14,431 nt of DNA from NCBI GenBank assembly GCA_964405805.1, contig CAYOPE010000021.1:1-14431 (forward strand), read 5' to 3'. The position numbers were made by a program, and so were the translations under genes. Below are positions 1 to 6,091 of the stretch, piece after piece. The stretch is from CAYOPE01 sp964405805. GTDB taxonomy: Bacteria; Patescibacteriota; Doudnabacteria; UBA920; O2-02-FULL-48-8. Positions within the stretch are counted from its first letter, which is position 1. The number at the start of each line of letters is the position of its first letter. The notes under the pieces are model-generated. The model had not been told where the DNA came from, did no database searches, and saw only the letters and a program-made list of their open reading frames with translations.

Positions 1-1
1 C

Positions 2-556
2 GGCGGCCTAGGACTTGGCGCGCCGATAACGAGTTTCATCTTTGTTGGTGGCATTCTGGTGATTGTGACTTATCTTTCCCTGACCAAGCGCGATGTGATC
101 GAAAAAGAAGTTAAATCAGAAATCGCAGAAGATCTAGGCAGAGGTGGCTTGTGGCAAACAGGCGTTGTGGTGACATTACTTGTCATCGCAGGACTCGTGG
201 GCTACCATATCCGTCACTCAGCTCTTCAGTTGCCAGCTACAGCCGGGCAGCCAAGTGGCGCAAACGCTTCAACGCTGCAAACTTCGCCCCTTGGAGATAT
301 GTCTTCATTTCGCTCGATTACTGAGGATACACTCGACCTTCTCAACACCGGCAACCAATCCGGCGCTACGACTCGCATCGGCGATTTGGAGTATGAATGG
401 GATAATGCCCAGGCTCGATTGAAACCGAAAAGTCCTGCGACTTGGACACTCATCGATGGCAAGATTGATACAGTTTTGCGAGAGCTTCGCGCAGTGCATC
501 CTGATGTCGCAAGCGAAAAATCTGCCCTTGCGGCACTTCTGGCTGCATTGAAATAG
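2..556 (+). CDS. C-terminal part of a membrane protein of unknown function (5' truncated)
   Basis: The frame is open through the left edge of the window, so the true start lies outside; the GTG at 59 is only the first internal start-like codon. The visible part begins with a hydrophobic segment (about residues 7-27, encoded near 20-83), then a charged loop rich in Lys and Glu, a second hydrophobic helix (about 155-205), a Ser/Ala/Gly/Pro-rich linker, and a soluble C-terminal domain of about 85 residues with a Trp-Asp helix and a terminal Ala/Leu helix. This suggests at least two transmembrane helices and a helical, probably extracytoplasmic, tail. I do not recognise the family. The stop is 5 bp before the next gene, so the two are probably cotranscribed. 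Base use resembles the neighbours. Confidence 0.75.
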   Translation, partial: GGLGLGAPITSFIFVGGILVIVTYLSLTKRDVIEKEVKSEIAEDLGRGGLWQTGVVVTLLVIAGLVGYHIRHSALQLPATAGQPSGANASTLQTSPLGDMSSFRSITEDTLDLLNTGNQSGATTRIGDLEYEWDNAQARLKPKSPATWTLIDGKIDTVLRELRAVHPDVASEKSALAALLAALK

Positions 557-561
557 CTCAA

Positions 562-840
562 ATGATAAAAAAGAAAACAGCGATAATCATATCTGCCTTA
601 GTGATCCTTATTCTTATTTTTGGAACTAAGCAATGGTATTCTCTGCGCCAAGCCCACAGCACTTTTGAGAATTATTACGCCTTCAGGGGATGCGTGCAGC
701 TGCTTGATAAAACTGATACTTATGCGACTTGCAAGTTAGGTAATGGCGAAACCATCAAGATCGTGAAATACCAGGACAAATGGTATCTCGACGGCGATCT
801 GCCATGGGCTTGTTTGGGTAAGCTGTGCTTTGGAATATGA
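562..840 (+). CDS. small membrane-anchored or secreted protein, unknown
   Basis: A 92-residue protein with a basic N-terminus (MIKKK) followed by one strongly hydrophobic segment of about 17 residues, which is either a signal anchor or an uncleaved signal peptide; no clear cleavage site is visible. The remaining 65 residues would lie outside the membrane. They contain four cysteines (about residues 44, 57, 84 and 89), enough for two disulfides, and a short beta-rich stretch around the YATCKLGNGETIKIVKYQDKW region. It starts 5 bp after the preceding stop and probably belongs to the same operon. No family is recognised. The reading frame is believable from position and composition, not from homology. 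Confidence 0.6.
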   Translation: MIKKKTAIIISALVILILIFGTKQWYSLRQAHSTFENYYAFRGCVQLLDKTDTYATCKLGNGETIKIVKYQDKWYLDGDLPWACLGKLCFGI

Positions 841-919
841 CAATTGACTATGGTATAGGCGAGTGATAAACTTGAATAAGAGAAAAATTTTAATCACCAA
901 GATTAGGAACCAATTTATT

Positions 920-1471
920 ATGGACCCAGAACAAGGGCCAACCCCTGACCAAATTGGTTTAGAATTAAATAATCAAAGTGTAGAAAGCCCAGAAGCAAGA
1001 TTGAAACAAAAGTTTTTAGATCGTACATTTTTGATTGTCGAAGACAATGGTGCTGATATAATTGCTAATCAGGTTCGACAAGAACGGGGCACGACTGGAA
1101 CCGAGAAAGATGAAGCGGTTATTACCGCCGAAACTTTCGAGGAATTTGATACTGCTTTGAGCGGGTTGCTTATGAAAAATGGACCCAGAAAAATAACTGC
1201 CATTATGGATTTGGAATTTCCGCAATCTTCTGGTGGACCTGCTCATATGCGAAATGGCCTAAGGGCAGTAAATGCTATCAAGAGTAGAATTTTTTCATGG
1301 AATTCCGAGCACCCTGATCATGTTATTCGTTTGGAAATTGTTATAAATTCGACAACCATGGGTAATCTAGAAGAAGTCCGAGACCGTTTTGGGCAAGACG
1401 TCGACTGGAGTCCAAACAAAATGGATGCAGTTTCTACGATAAAAAATCAATTGCAAAAATTTGAGCATTAG
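920..1471 (+). CDS. divergent response-regulator receiver-like protein
   Basis: 183 residues when started at the ATG at 920, which has AGGA at 905-908 upstream; an in-frame GTG at 863 would add 19 basic residues and is less likely. After a polar N-terminus of about 35 residues comes a pattern like a CheY-type receiver: strand TFLIVEDN with an acidic pair (E41, D42), a strand KITAIMDLEF with an Asp at 97 where the phospho-acceptor would be, a strand LEIVINSTT with Ser/Thr at 144-146, and a Lys at 167. The segment between 50 and 90 is charged and unusual. There is no DNA-binding output domain. The fold assignment is inference from motif order. A stand-alone receiver or a degenerate pseudo-receiver are both possible. 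No histidine kinase is in the window. Confidence 0.6.
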   Translation: MDPEQGPTPDQIGLELNNQSVESPEARLKQKFLDRTFLIVEDNGADIIANQVRQERGTTGTEKDEAVITAETFEEFDTALSGLLMKNGPRKITAIMDLEFPQSSGGPAHMRNGLRAVNAIKSRIFSWNSEHPDHVIRLEIVINSTTMGNLEEVRDRFGQDVDWSPNKMDAVSTIKNQLQKFEH

Positions 1472-1566
1472 AAAAAAATATTCAGATTATGGAAATGACC
1501 AGGGATACATTTTAATAAAAGTGCTAAAAGAATTTACTAAACAGATTATTCAAGTTCTAAAAAAAT

Positions 1567-1596
1567 AAAGCCGCCCGATGAAGGGCGACTTTTAGT
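1567..1596 (+). terminator. Rho-independent terminator
   Basis: A 10-bp stem with one mismatch (arms 1567-1576 and 1583-1592, loop 1577-1582), GC-rich at the top and followed by TTTTAGTTT. It lies about 95 bp after the receiver-like gene and just before the toxin promoter, so it separates the two units. Confidence 0.7.
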
Positions 1597-1619
1597 TTCA
1601 CCTTTGGTAGGACTGATAC

Positions 1620-1648
1620 TTGACAATGTAGTTTCCTGTATATACAAT
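1620..1648 (+). promoter_or_regulatory. promoter of the toxin-antitoxin operon
   Basis: TTGACA at 1620-1625, a 17-bp spacer, and TACAAT at 1643-1648. The expected transcription start, 6-8 nt after the -10 box, falls on or next to the ATG at 1655, so the toxin mRNA would be leaderless. No Shine-Dalgarno sequence precedes that ATG. Confidence 0.75.
1637..1646. promoter_or_regulatory. putative TA autoregulatory operator
   Basis: A perfect 10-bp palindrome, TGTATATACA, covers the spacer end and the start of the -10 box. In addition ACAATG occurs twice (1623-1628 and 1644-1649), 21 bp apart, that is two helical turns. Ribbon-helix-helix antitoxins such as BrnA/CopG bind short repeated sites over their own promoter, so this is a plausible operator; the binding itself is inferred. 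Confidence 0.5.
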
Positions 1649-1654
1649 GGATTT

Positions 1655-1951
1655 ATGGAAGATTTTCAAATTCCTGAACCAATAATATTTGAATGGGATA
1701 TGCATAATAGTACTAAAATTCGCCTAAAACATGGTATTACTACTGCCGAAGCTGAGCAGCCTTTTTCAAACAATAATATCGTAAAGTTCGATCGCGTTCA
1801 CTCAAATATAGAAAAACGCTATCAATTATTGGGACCTAGCGATAAGAACAGAGTTTTATTTGTAGTATTTACAATTCGCGACCAAAGAGTTCGAATTATA
1901 TCAGCTCGGGTCGCCAATAAAAAAGAAAGGAGTCAATATGGTCAAATTTAA
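1655..1951 (+). CDS. brnT: BrnT-like toxin of a type II toxin-antitoxin system
   Basis: 98 residues from the ATG at 1655; an upstream in-frame start near 1604 would put the promoter inside the gene and is rejected. The layout matches BrnT ribonuclease toxins: FEWD near the N-terminus, then RLKHGIT (normally RKHGV), a short acidic/Phe stretch, the YQLLG strand, VLFVVFTIRDQRVRIISAR, and a basic tail NKKERSQY. In the family the Arg/Lys, His, Glu and Arg/Thr residues of these blocks form a RelE-like RNase site that cuts mRNA and arrests growth; the His of KHG and the ISAR block are present here, so it is likely active. It comes before and overlaps the antitoxin by 14 bp, the normal BrnTA order. 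The symbol is assigned by family resemblance. Confidence 0.8.
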   Translation: MEDFQIPEPIIFEWDMHNSTKIRLKHGITTAEAEQPFSNNNIVKFDRVHSNIEKRYQLLGPSDKNRVLFVVFTIRDQRVRIISARVANKKERSQYGQI

Positions 1952-2201
1952 AAAAATTCCAAAATTCAAGTCAGAAGATGAAGAAGCGGAATTCTGGAAT
2001 ACTCACGATTCAACTGAATATATAGATTGGTCAAAAGCAGTTCGTGTCCGGTTTCCGAATCTCAAGCCTACGACCACACCGATCTCTATCCGTCTGCCCA
2101 ACTATATGATTTCAGAACTGAAGATCAAAGCCAATCGTCTGGATATTCCGTACCAAGCTTTGATCAAACAAGCCATTGCCAAAGAATTAAAAATTAAATA
2201 A
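1938..2201 (+). CDS. brnA: BrnA/CopG-type ribbon-helix-helix antitoxin
   Basis: 87 residues. It opens with a toxin-wrapping segment typical of the CopG_antitoxin family (FKSEDEEAEFWNTHDSTEYIDW) and ends in a ribbon-helix-helix: the strand PISIRLP followed by two helices (YMISELKIKANRLDI and YQALIKQAIAKEL). The strand would insert in the major groove and the N-terminal part would bind the BrnT-like toxin. A good ribosome site, AAAGGAG at 1926-1932, lies 5 nt before the ATG, in contrast to the leaderless toxin, which would favour antitoxin synthesis. It ends 10 bp before the VOC gene, which may be read through from the same promoter. Confidence 0.85.
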   Translation: MVKFKKIPKFKSEDEEAEFWNTHDSTEYIDWSKAVRVRFPNLKPTTTPISIRLPNYMISELKIKANRLDIPYQALIKQAIAKELKIK

Positions 2202-2211
2202 AGGAAAATTT

Positions 2212-2637
2212 ATGAATCCAGTAGTGCATTTCGAGATGGGGTATCAGGATAAGCAGCGCATGGTCGATTTTTATACGAAGAGTTTCGGCTGGCAGGCGCA
2301 GATGATGGGTCCGGAGATGGGCAATTATGTCGTGGCTGTGAGTGGTCAGTCAGATGATCCCTCAGGCAGGCCGACTAAGCCCGGCTATATTAACGGCGGC
2401 TTTTATCAGAAAACCGCAGATCCTATGTCACAGGCGCCGTCTGTGGTCATGTCAGTCGATGACATCAAAGCTTCTATGAAAGCTGTCGAGGCAGCAGGCG
2501 GGAAAATTCTAGGTGCCATGGATAACACTGGTAATCGCTCCATGGAGCCGCAGGAAATCCCAGGAGTCGGTCTTTGGATTTCTTTTCAGGACACTGAGGG
2601 AAATCGAGTCTCGATGCTGCAACCGAAGGGAATGTAA
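2212..2637 (+). CDS. VOC (glyoxalase/bleomycin-resistance fold) family protein
   Basis: 141 residues with the two beta-alpha-beta-beta-beta modules of the vicinal-oxygen-chelate superfamily: first module PVVHFEMGYQDKQRMVDFYTKSFGW, second module APSVVMSVDDIKASMKAVEAAGG ending in WISFQDTEGNRVSMLQP. The DTEGN/LQP ending is typical of glyoxalase-like proteins of the dioxygenase/antigen Cfp30B kind. His7 and a C-terminal acidic residue are candidate metal ligands, but the metal set cannot be fixed by eye. Substrate unknown; it is probably a small cytoplasmic enzyme or a stress/antibiotic-binding protein. AAGGAA just upstream serves as ribosome site. The next gene is a second VOC protein of a different branch. 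Confidence 0.8.
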   Translation: MNPVVHFEMGYQDKQRMVDFYTKSFGWQAQMMGPEMGNYVVAVSGQSDDPSGRPTKPGYINGGFYQKTADPMSQAPSVVMSVDDIKASMKAVEAAGGKILGAMDNTGNRSMEPQEIPGVGLWISFQDTEGNRVSMLQPKGM

Positions 2638-2683
2638 CCCCTCATCTGTCGCTTCGCGACATCTTCTCCCGCAAGGGGAGAAG
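2638..2683. repeat. double-hairpin intergenic repeat between the two VOC genes
   Basis: Begins at the base after the VOC stop. First hairpin: TGTCGC / GCGACA (2647-2652, 2656-2661) with a 3-nt loop. Second hairpin: CTTCTCCC / GGGAGAAG (2663-2670, 2676-2683) with a 5-nt loop. The CCCCTCATC...TTCTCCC...GGGGAGAAG layout resembles REP-like palindromic repeats scattered through many bacterial genomes. It lacks a T-run, so it is not a standard terminator, but it could act as an mRNA stabiliser or partial attenuator inside the operon. Confidence 0.65.
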
Positions 2684-2703
2684 AAAATAAGAAAGGAACA
2701 CAA

Positions 2704-3222
2704 ATGCAAAGTATTACTCCGTGTCTCTGGTTTGAGAAGGACTGTGAAGAGGGGATCAATGCTTATATTTCTATTTTCAACAGTTCGCCTGCGAAGAAAG
2801 CTGAATCGAAGATAATTAGTATTCAGAAATATCCGCAAGGAATTCCGGATGCGCCCTGGCCGAAAGAAGTAGAAGGAAAAGTCATCACAGCGATTTTTGA
2901 ACTGAATGGCCAGAGGTTTATGGCGCTTGATGGCGGTCCAGGAGTTTTTCCGAAAAGCGGAGCAGTATCATTTGTTATAGACTGTGAAAATCAGGCAGAA
3001 GTCGATCACTTCTGGGACCGTCTTTCCGCAGGTGGTGATCCAAAGGCTCAGCAGTGTGGCTGGCTTTCTGACAAATATGGTTTTTCCTGGCAAGTGATCC
3101 CGAAAAGAATGGGAGAACTTTTGTCTGATCCTGACAAGGCCAAAGCCAACCGTGTCATGCAAGCAATGCTTGCAATGAAGAAAATCGATATCGTAGGGCT
3201 AGAAGCCGCAGCTAAAGGATAA
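2704..3222 (+). CDS. PhnB-like VOC protein (3-dmu-9_3-mt family)
   Basis: 172 residues with family hallmarks in order: ITPCLWFEKDCEEGINAYISIFNSS at the N-terminus, ITAIFELNGQRFMALDGGP in the middle, SFVIDCENQAEVDHFWDRLSAGG, QCGWLSDKYGFSWQVIP, and the C-terminal MQAMLAMKKIDI helix. These define the PhnB / 3-demethylubiquinone-9 3-methyltransferase-like group of VOC proteins, which despite the name have no methyltransferase fold and mostly unknown substrates. Length is normal for the long form. AAAGGAA upstream of the ATG is a good ribosome site. It is probably cotranscribed with the preceding VOC gene and is faced by the convergent IMP cyclohydrolase-like gene. Confidence 0.85.
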   Translation: MQSITPCLWFEKDCEEGINAYISIFNSSPAKKAESKIISIQKYPQGIPDAPWPKEVEGKVITAIFELNGQRFMALDGGPGVFPKSGAVSFVIDCENQAEVDHFWDRLSAGGDPKAQQCGWLSDKYGFSWQVIPKRMGELLSDPDKAKANRVMQAMLAMKKIDIVGLEAAAKG

Positions 3223-3228
3223 ATTTGT

Positions 3229-3272
3229 AAAAAAAAGACCGCACCCTGCTGAGAAGATCGCAGGGTGCGGTT
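3229..3272 (-). terminator. strong Rho-independent terminator of the minus-strand gene
   Basis: A perfect 12-bp GC-rich stem (arms 3238-3249 and 3260-3271, 10-nt loop). Read on the minus strand it is followed by a run of eight T (opposite A 3229-3236), so it ends the minus-strand gene at 3282. It sits between two convergent genes and could also slow transcription from the plus side, although no T-run follows on that strand. Confidence 0.85.
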
Positions 3273-3281
3273 GCGTCAGCG

Positions 3282-4043
3282 TTACTCGGCGCTGACTTGC
3301 GTGTATTTGTTGATGACGTGGATCGTCGACTCGGCGGAGCGCTTGTCGATGAACTTGACGGCCAGCGAGACCCGGTTTTCCTCGTTCAGGGCGGCCCAGA
3401 TGGTCTGGGCGATCGCTTCCGCATCGCCTTCGAGAGGCAGGAGGTAAGGCTCGCCTTGGAACGAGGGCAGGGGGTCACCGTCGCCCATGTAGGTGGTGAT
3501 GCAGTAGCCGAAACCTTGGCCGATATCGGAGTAGCCGTAGAAGTGCCGATCGCATCCGAGGTCCCACGGCGACTGGCGCAGGATTGCGATTTGCATCTTG
3601 GTCGGGCGTTCATAGGAGAACGAAACAGCAGTGATGCGAGGAGTGAAGTTCGGGGCGTCGGGCTCGAAGGTGAATCTTTCCAACGATCGCGGGAGCGACC
3701 AAGCGTGCTCGACGTGTATCTTTACGTCGTCTGTTTGTGAGCCGTTGCTGACCACGTGGAATCGACACCGAGCATCCCAATCGTTTGTCCCGAGGACCAT
3801 CGCGTTGTAGATGATGAGCGACGGGTCCTGAATGTTGTTCGGATCAGCCGGAGCGGTTCGCAGCCAGGCGCCGTTCTCGGCTACGAACACCCGATTGCGA
3901 CTGTTCGCGCTTCGGCCCATGATCCAGTACACCTGGACCATGTGCCTGCCAGACTGGTCGATTCCGACCACGATGCCGCGGCCGGGGTAGGGGTTGTGGC
4001 GCAGACTTTCCAGGTTGCGGCGGGCGACATCAATCAATGTCAT
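3282..4043 (-). CDS. PurO-type IMP cyclohydrolase-like protein
   Basis: 253 residues. The N-terminal block NPYPGRGIVVGIDQSGRHMVQVYWIMGRSANSRNR and the later GDGDPLPSFQGEP block match the IMP_cyclohyd (PurO) family, whose archaeal members close the inosine ring (FAICAR to IMP) in the last step of purine synthesis. No other purine genes are in the window, so in a reduced genome the role may differ; the activity is not proven. The ATG at 4043 is chosen over the GTG at 4049 because the ribosome site (GAAGGAG) overlaps that GTG and lies 5 nt before the ATG. The gene is clearly richer in G and C than everything around it, with G/C favoured in third positions, and it has its own promoter and terminator: signs of horizontal acquisition. 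Confidence 0.75.
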   Translation of the reverse strand: MTLIDVARRNLESLRHNPYPGRGIVVGIDQSGRHMVQVYWIMGRSANSRNRVFVAENGAWLRTAPADPNNIQDPSLIIYNAMVLGTNDWDARCRFHVVSNGSQTDDVKIHVEHAWSLPRSLERFTFEPDAPNFTPRITAVSFSYERPTKMQIAILRQSPWDLGCDRHFYGYSDIGQGFGYCITTYMGDGDPLPSFQGEPYLLPLEGDAEAIAQTIWAALNEENRVSLAVKFIDKRSAESTIHVINKYTQVSAE

Positions 4044-4048
4044 AAGCA

Positions 4049-4055
4049 CTCCTTC
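4049..4055 (-). promoter_or_regulatory. ribosome binding site deciding the start of the PurO-like gene
   Basis: On the minus strand GAAGGAG ends 5 nt before the ATG at 4043. The GTG at 4049 uses the last G of this motif as its own first base, so it cannot be served by it. Confidence 0.75.
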
Positions 4056-4085
4056 GGGTTTTCGAAAGTCACCAGATACAGTTTA

Positions 4086-4111
4086 TTATTATACAAAATC
4101 TGGTATAATAA
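4086..4111. repeat. inverted repeat containing both divergent -10 boxes
   Basis: Perfect 9-bp arms TTATTATAC (4086-4094) and GTATAATAA (4103-4111) around an 8-bp centre. Each arm holds the -10 box of one of the two divergent promoters, so polymerase cannot occupy both at once. It may also be a regulator site. Confidence 0.65.
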
Positions 4112-4116
4112 AACAA
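4088..4116 (-). promoter_or_regulatory. promoter of the PurO-like gene
   Basis: Read on the minus strand: TTGTTT (4116-4111), 17-bp spacer, TATAAT (4093-4088), leaving a leader of about 38 nt to the ATG. The -10 is perfect, the -35 weak. It interlocks with the opposite promoter of the FAD oxidoreductase. Confidence 0.6.
4101..4109 (+). promoter_or_regulatory. extended -10 promoter of the FAD oxidoreductase gene
   Basis: TGGTATAAT, an exact extended -10 element (TGn-TATAAT). No good -35 is seen at the expected place (about 4081-4086). The predicted start near 4116 leaves only about 8-11 nt before GTG 4124 / ATG 4127, and no Shine-Dalgarno fits there. Confidence 0.6.
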
Positions 4117-4126
4117 GACAAAAGTG

Positions 4127-5752
4127 ATGGACCTGCTGAAACAAATCAAACAACTGATCAAAGGCGATGTGAAGTCAGATGATGCGACACTGGCTAGCTT
4201 TAGTCGTGATGCAAGTTTGTATAAATTAGTCCCGAAAGTCGTAGTCTTTCCCAAAGACTCGAAGGACATCCAGAATCTAGTAAAATTTGTGGCCAATCAG
4301 AAAGGCTTGTCCATCACGCCGCGCAGCGCTGGCACTGACATGTCAGGCGGTGCTTTGACTGAGTCAATTTCGCTTTCAATGACCAAGTATTTCAATCGCA
4401 TCAAAAAAATTGGCAAGGACTTTGCTGTGGTGGAGCCTGGTGTGTACTATCGCGACTTTGAAAAGCAGACACTGAAAAAGCACCTCTTACTCCCAAGTTA
4501 TCCAGCGTCGCGGGAGCTTTGCACAGTGGGCGGCATGGTTGCCAATAACGCCGGAGGAGAGCTCAATCTCATGTATGGCAAGACTGAGCGCTATGTCGAG
4601 GAAGTCAAAATGGTTCTAGCAGATGGCAAAGAATATATTTTCAAGCCGCTGAACATGGCAGCACTTGAGAAAAAGAAAGCAGAAGCAGGACTGGAAGGGG
4701 AAATTTATCGGAAAATGTTTGAGCTGATTGATACGAACTATGGCGTAATAGAAAACGCCAAACCGCAGGTCTCGAAAAATTCCGCAGGGTACTATCTTTG
4801 GAACATCTATGATCGCGACAGGGGAGTGTTTGATCTGACCAAATTGATTGTTGGCTCGCAGGGAACGCTTGGCGTTATTACAGAAATCAAGTTTAACTTG
4901 GTCAAACCCAAGACGCGTGAGCATTTGCTGCTAGTTTTTATCAATGATGTTCACTCGTTGCCAGGAGTTGTAAATCATCTTTTGAAGTTCAAGCCGCAGA
5001 GCATCGAGTCCTATGATGACCAGACGTTTAAAGTAGCACTCAGGCTTCTGCCAGATATTATCAGTAAGCTCAAGGGCAGCGCCATCAAATTGTTTTTCAG
5101 TTTCTTGCCAGAAATGTGGATGGCGCTCACCGGTGGCATTCCGAAGCTGGTTTTGCTGGTCGAATTTAGCTCGAACTCAGACAAAGACGCAGTTGATCGA
5201 GCCAAGCGTGCCCAGGAAAGCCTGAAAGAATTTCATCTGCCCACGAAACTGATTCTGAAAGCAAGCTCGGCGCAGAAATATTGGGTCATCCGGCATGAAA
5301 GTTTCAACATGCTGCGTCACCATGTCCGCGGCATGCGCACTGCGCCATTTATCGATGACTTCGTGGTGTCGCCAGAAAAACTCGGCGAATTTCTGCCCAA
5401 GCTTTATGAAATTCTGAATCGCTACGATCTGCTCTATACTGTCGCTGGGCACGTGGGGGATGGCAATTTTCATATTATTCCGCTTATGAAGCTCGGCGAA
5501 CCGAAGGCTGCTGCGATTATCAAGAAACTTGGCGATGAGGTTTACAAATTAGTTTTTGCTTTTGGCGGCTCTATGTCAGGCGAGCACAATGACGGATTAG
5601 TCCGTGGACCTTATCTCAAACAGATGTATGGCCCGGATGTCTTTGACCTGTTCGTCCAGACGAAAAAAATCTTTGACCCGCAGGGGATTTTCAACCCAGG
5701 CAAAAAAGCCCAAGCCTCAGCATCATTTGCCCTCAAACACTTGGATTTCTAA
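4127..5752 (+). CDS. GlcD-type FAD-linked oxidoreductase (FAD/FMN-containing dehydrogenase)
   Basis: 541 residues from ATG 4127 (a GTG at 4124 would add one Met). The N-terminal half is the PCMH-type FAD-binding domain: VPKVVVFPKDSKDIQNLV, then PRSAGTDMSGG (residues 65-75, the FAD pyrophosphate loop), VEPGV, and SRELCTVGGMVANNAGGE. The C-terminal half is the FAD-oxidase C domain with HVGDGNFH (442-449), SGEHNDG (484-490) and the ending FDPQGIFNPGKK. Enzymes of this family (GlcD, D-lactate dehydrogenase, D-2-hydroxyacid dehydrogenases) oxidise 2-hydroxy acids and pass electrons to quinone, cytochrome or an Fe-S partner. No Fe-S domain (GlcF) is fused or adjacent, so substrate and acceptor are unknown; a D-lactate dehydrogenase role is the simplest guess. 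The residues of the HVGDGNFH and SGEHNDG motifs are intact. Confidence 0.9.
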   Translation: MDLLKQIKQLIKGDVKSDDATLASFSRDASLYKLVPKVVVFPKDSKDIQNLVKFVANQKGLSITPRSAGTDMSGGALTESISLSMTKYFNRIKKIGKDFAVVEPGVYYRDFEKQTLKKHLLLPSYPASRELCTVGGMVANNAGGELNLMYGKTERYVEEVKMVLADGKEYIFKPLNMAALEKKKAEAGLEGEIYRKMFELIDTNYGVIENAKPQVSKNSAGYYLWNIYDRDRGVFDLTKLIVGSQGTLGVITEIKFNLVKPKTREHLLLVFINDVHSLPGVVNHLLKFKPQSIESYDDQTFKVALRLLPDIISKLKGSAIKLFFSFLPEMWMALTGGIPKLVLLVEFSSNSDKDAVDRAKRAQESLKEFHLPTKLILKASSAQKYWVIRHESFNMLRHHVRGMRTAPFIDDFVVSPEKLGEFLPKLYEILNRYDLLYTVAGHVGDGNFHIIPLMKLGEPKAAAIIKKLGDEVYKLVFAFGGSMSGEHNDGLVRGPYLKQMYGPDVFDLFVQTKKIFDPQGIFNPGKKAQASASFALKHLDF

Positions 5753-5760
5753 AGGGCTTG

Positions 5761-5790
5761 ACCCCCACACCAAGGGTTTGGTGTGGGGGT
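5761..5790. repeat. perfect 13-bp hairpin between the oxidoreductase gene and the csoR promoter
   Basis: Arms 5761-5773 and 5778-5790 are perfectly complementary around a GGGT loop. It starts 8 bp after the oxidoreductase stop. Neither strand has a T-run after it, so it is not a standard intrinsic terminator, yet its position suggests it ends or trims the upstream mRNA. The last base of the stem is the first T of the csoR -35 box. Confidence 0.65.
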
Positions 5791-5818
5791 TGACATATAC
5801 CCCCTGGGGGTATATAAT
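5790..5818 (+). promoter_or_regulatory. consensus promoter of the csoR-copper operon
   Basis: TTGACA at 5790-5795, exactly 17 bp, TATAAT at 5813-5818: a perfect consensus promoter. The -10 ends 6 nt before the csoR ATG at 5825, so the mRNA is predicted to be leaderless. The whole spacer is occupied by the CsoR operator, so repressor and polymerase compete directly. Confidence 0.9.
5795..5815. promoter_or_regulatory. CsoR operator
   Basis: A perfect palindrome with 10-bp arms centred on T5805; its core is TACCCCCTGGGGGTA. This G/C-tract flanked by AT is the known site type for CsoR/RcnR-family repressors. It lies between -35 and -10 and overlaps the -10 box, fitting repression released by metal. 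Confidence 0.9.
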
Positions 5819-5824
5819 TAGAGC

Positions 5825-6091
5825 ATGTTAAAAAACTCACAAAAGCGGCTAGTAGGCCGCCTAAATATTATCAAAGGTCAGATCAACGGATTGGAAAAGA
5901 TGGTGGAAAGTAAGCGATATTGTCCGGATATTCTGAAGTTGTCTTTGGCTATCCAGAAGTCGCTGCAGAGCTTTAACCAGGTCATGCTTGAGAATCACCT
6001 GAAAGAGCATGTCGGGCATCATTTTAAGTTTGGTCAAGACAAAAAGGCGATCAAAGAACTCATGGAAATTTATTCCCTGAATCATAAATGA
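5825..6091 (+). CDS. csoR: CsoR/RcnR-family metal-sensing repressor
   Basis: 88 residues, all-helical family of tetrameric repressors that leave DNA on binding Cu(I), Ni or another ligand. The N-terminal block QKRLVGRLNIIKGQINGLEKMVE contains the conserved Arg and Gly residues of the DNA-contact helix. The first metal ligand Cys33 and the central His58 are present in the usual places, but the third ligand, four residues later, is His62 instead of the usual Cys. No N-terminal His of the RcnR type is visible. The ligand set is thus C-H-H rather than the C-H-C of copper CsoR. Its operator overlaps its own promoter, so it is self-repressed. The stop overlaps the next ATG (ATGA), indicating translational coupling. 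Confidence 0.9.
   Translation: MLKNSQKRLVGRLNIIKGQINGLEKMVESKRYCPDILKLSLAIQKSLQSFNQVMLENHLKEHVGHHFKFGQDKKAIKELMEIYSLNHK

Noticed and set aside
863..919. GTG start giving a longer receiver-like protein
   Set aside because: The extra 19 residues are basic and low-value, and the ATG at 920 has a better placed AGGA.
1604..1654. Upstream start for the toxin
   Set aside because: It would place the consensus promoter inside the coding region and adds residues outside the BrnT family limits.
3297..4127. Long open frames on the plus strand opposite the PurO-like gene
   Set aside because: They mirror a GC-rich minus-strand gene with clear family motifs, ribosome site and terminator; their translations are Arg/Val/Asp-rich with no recognisable domain.
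5761..5790. Standard intrinsic terminator
   Set aside because: The hairpin is perfect but no T-run follows on either strand, so it is listed as a hairpin repeat only.
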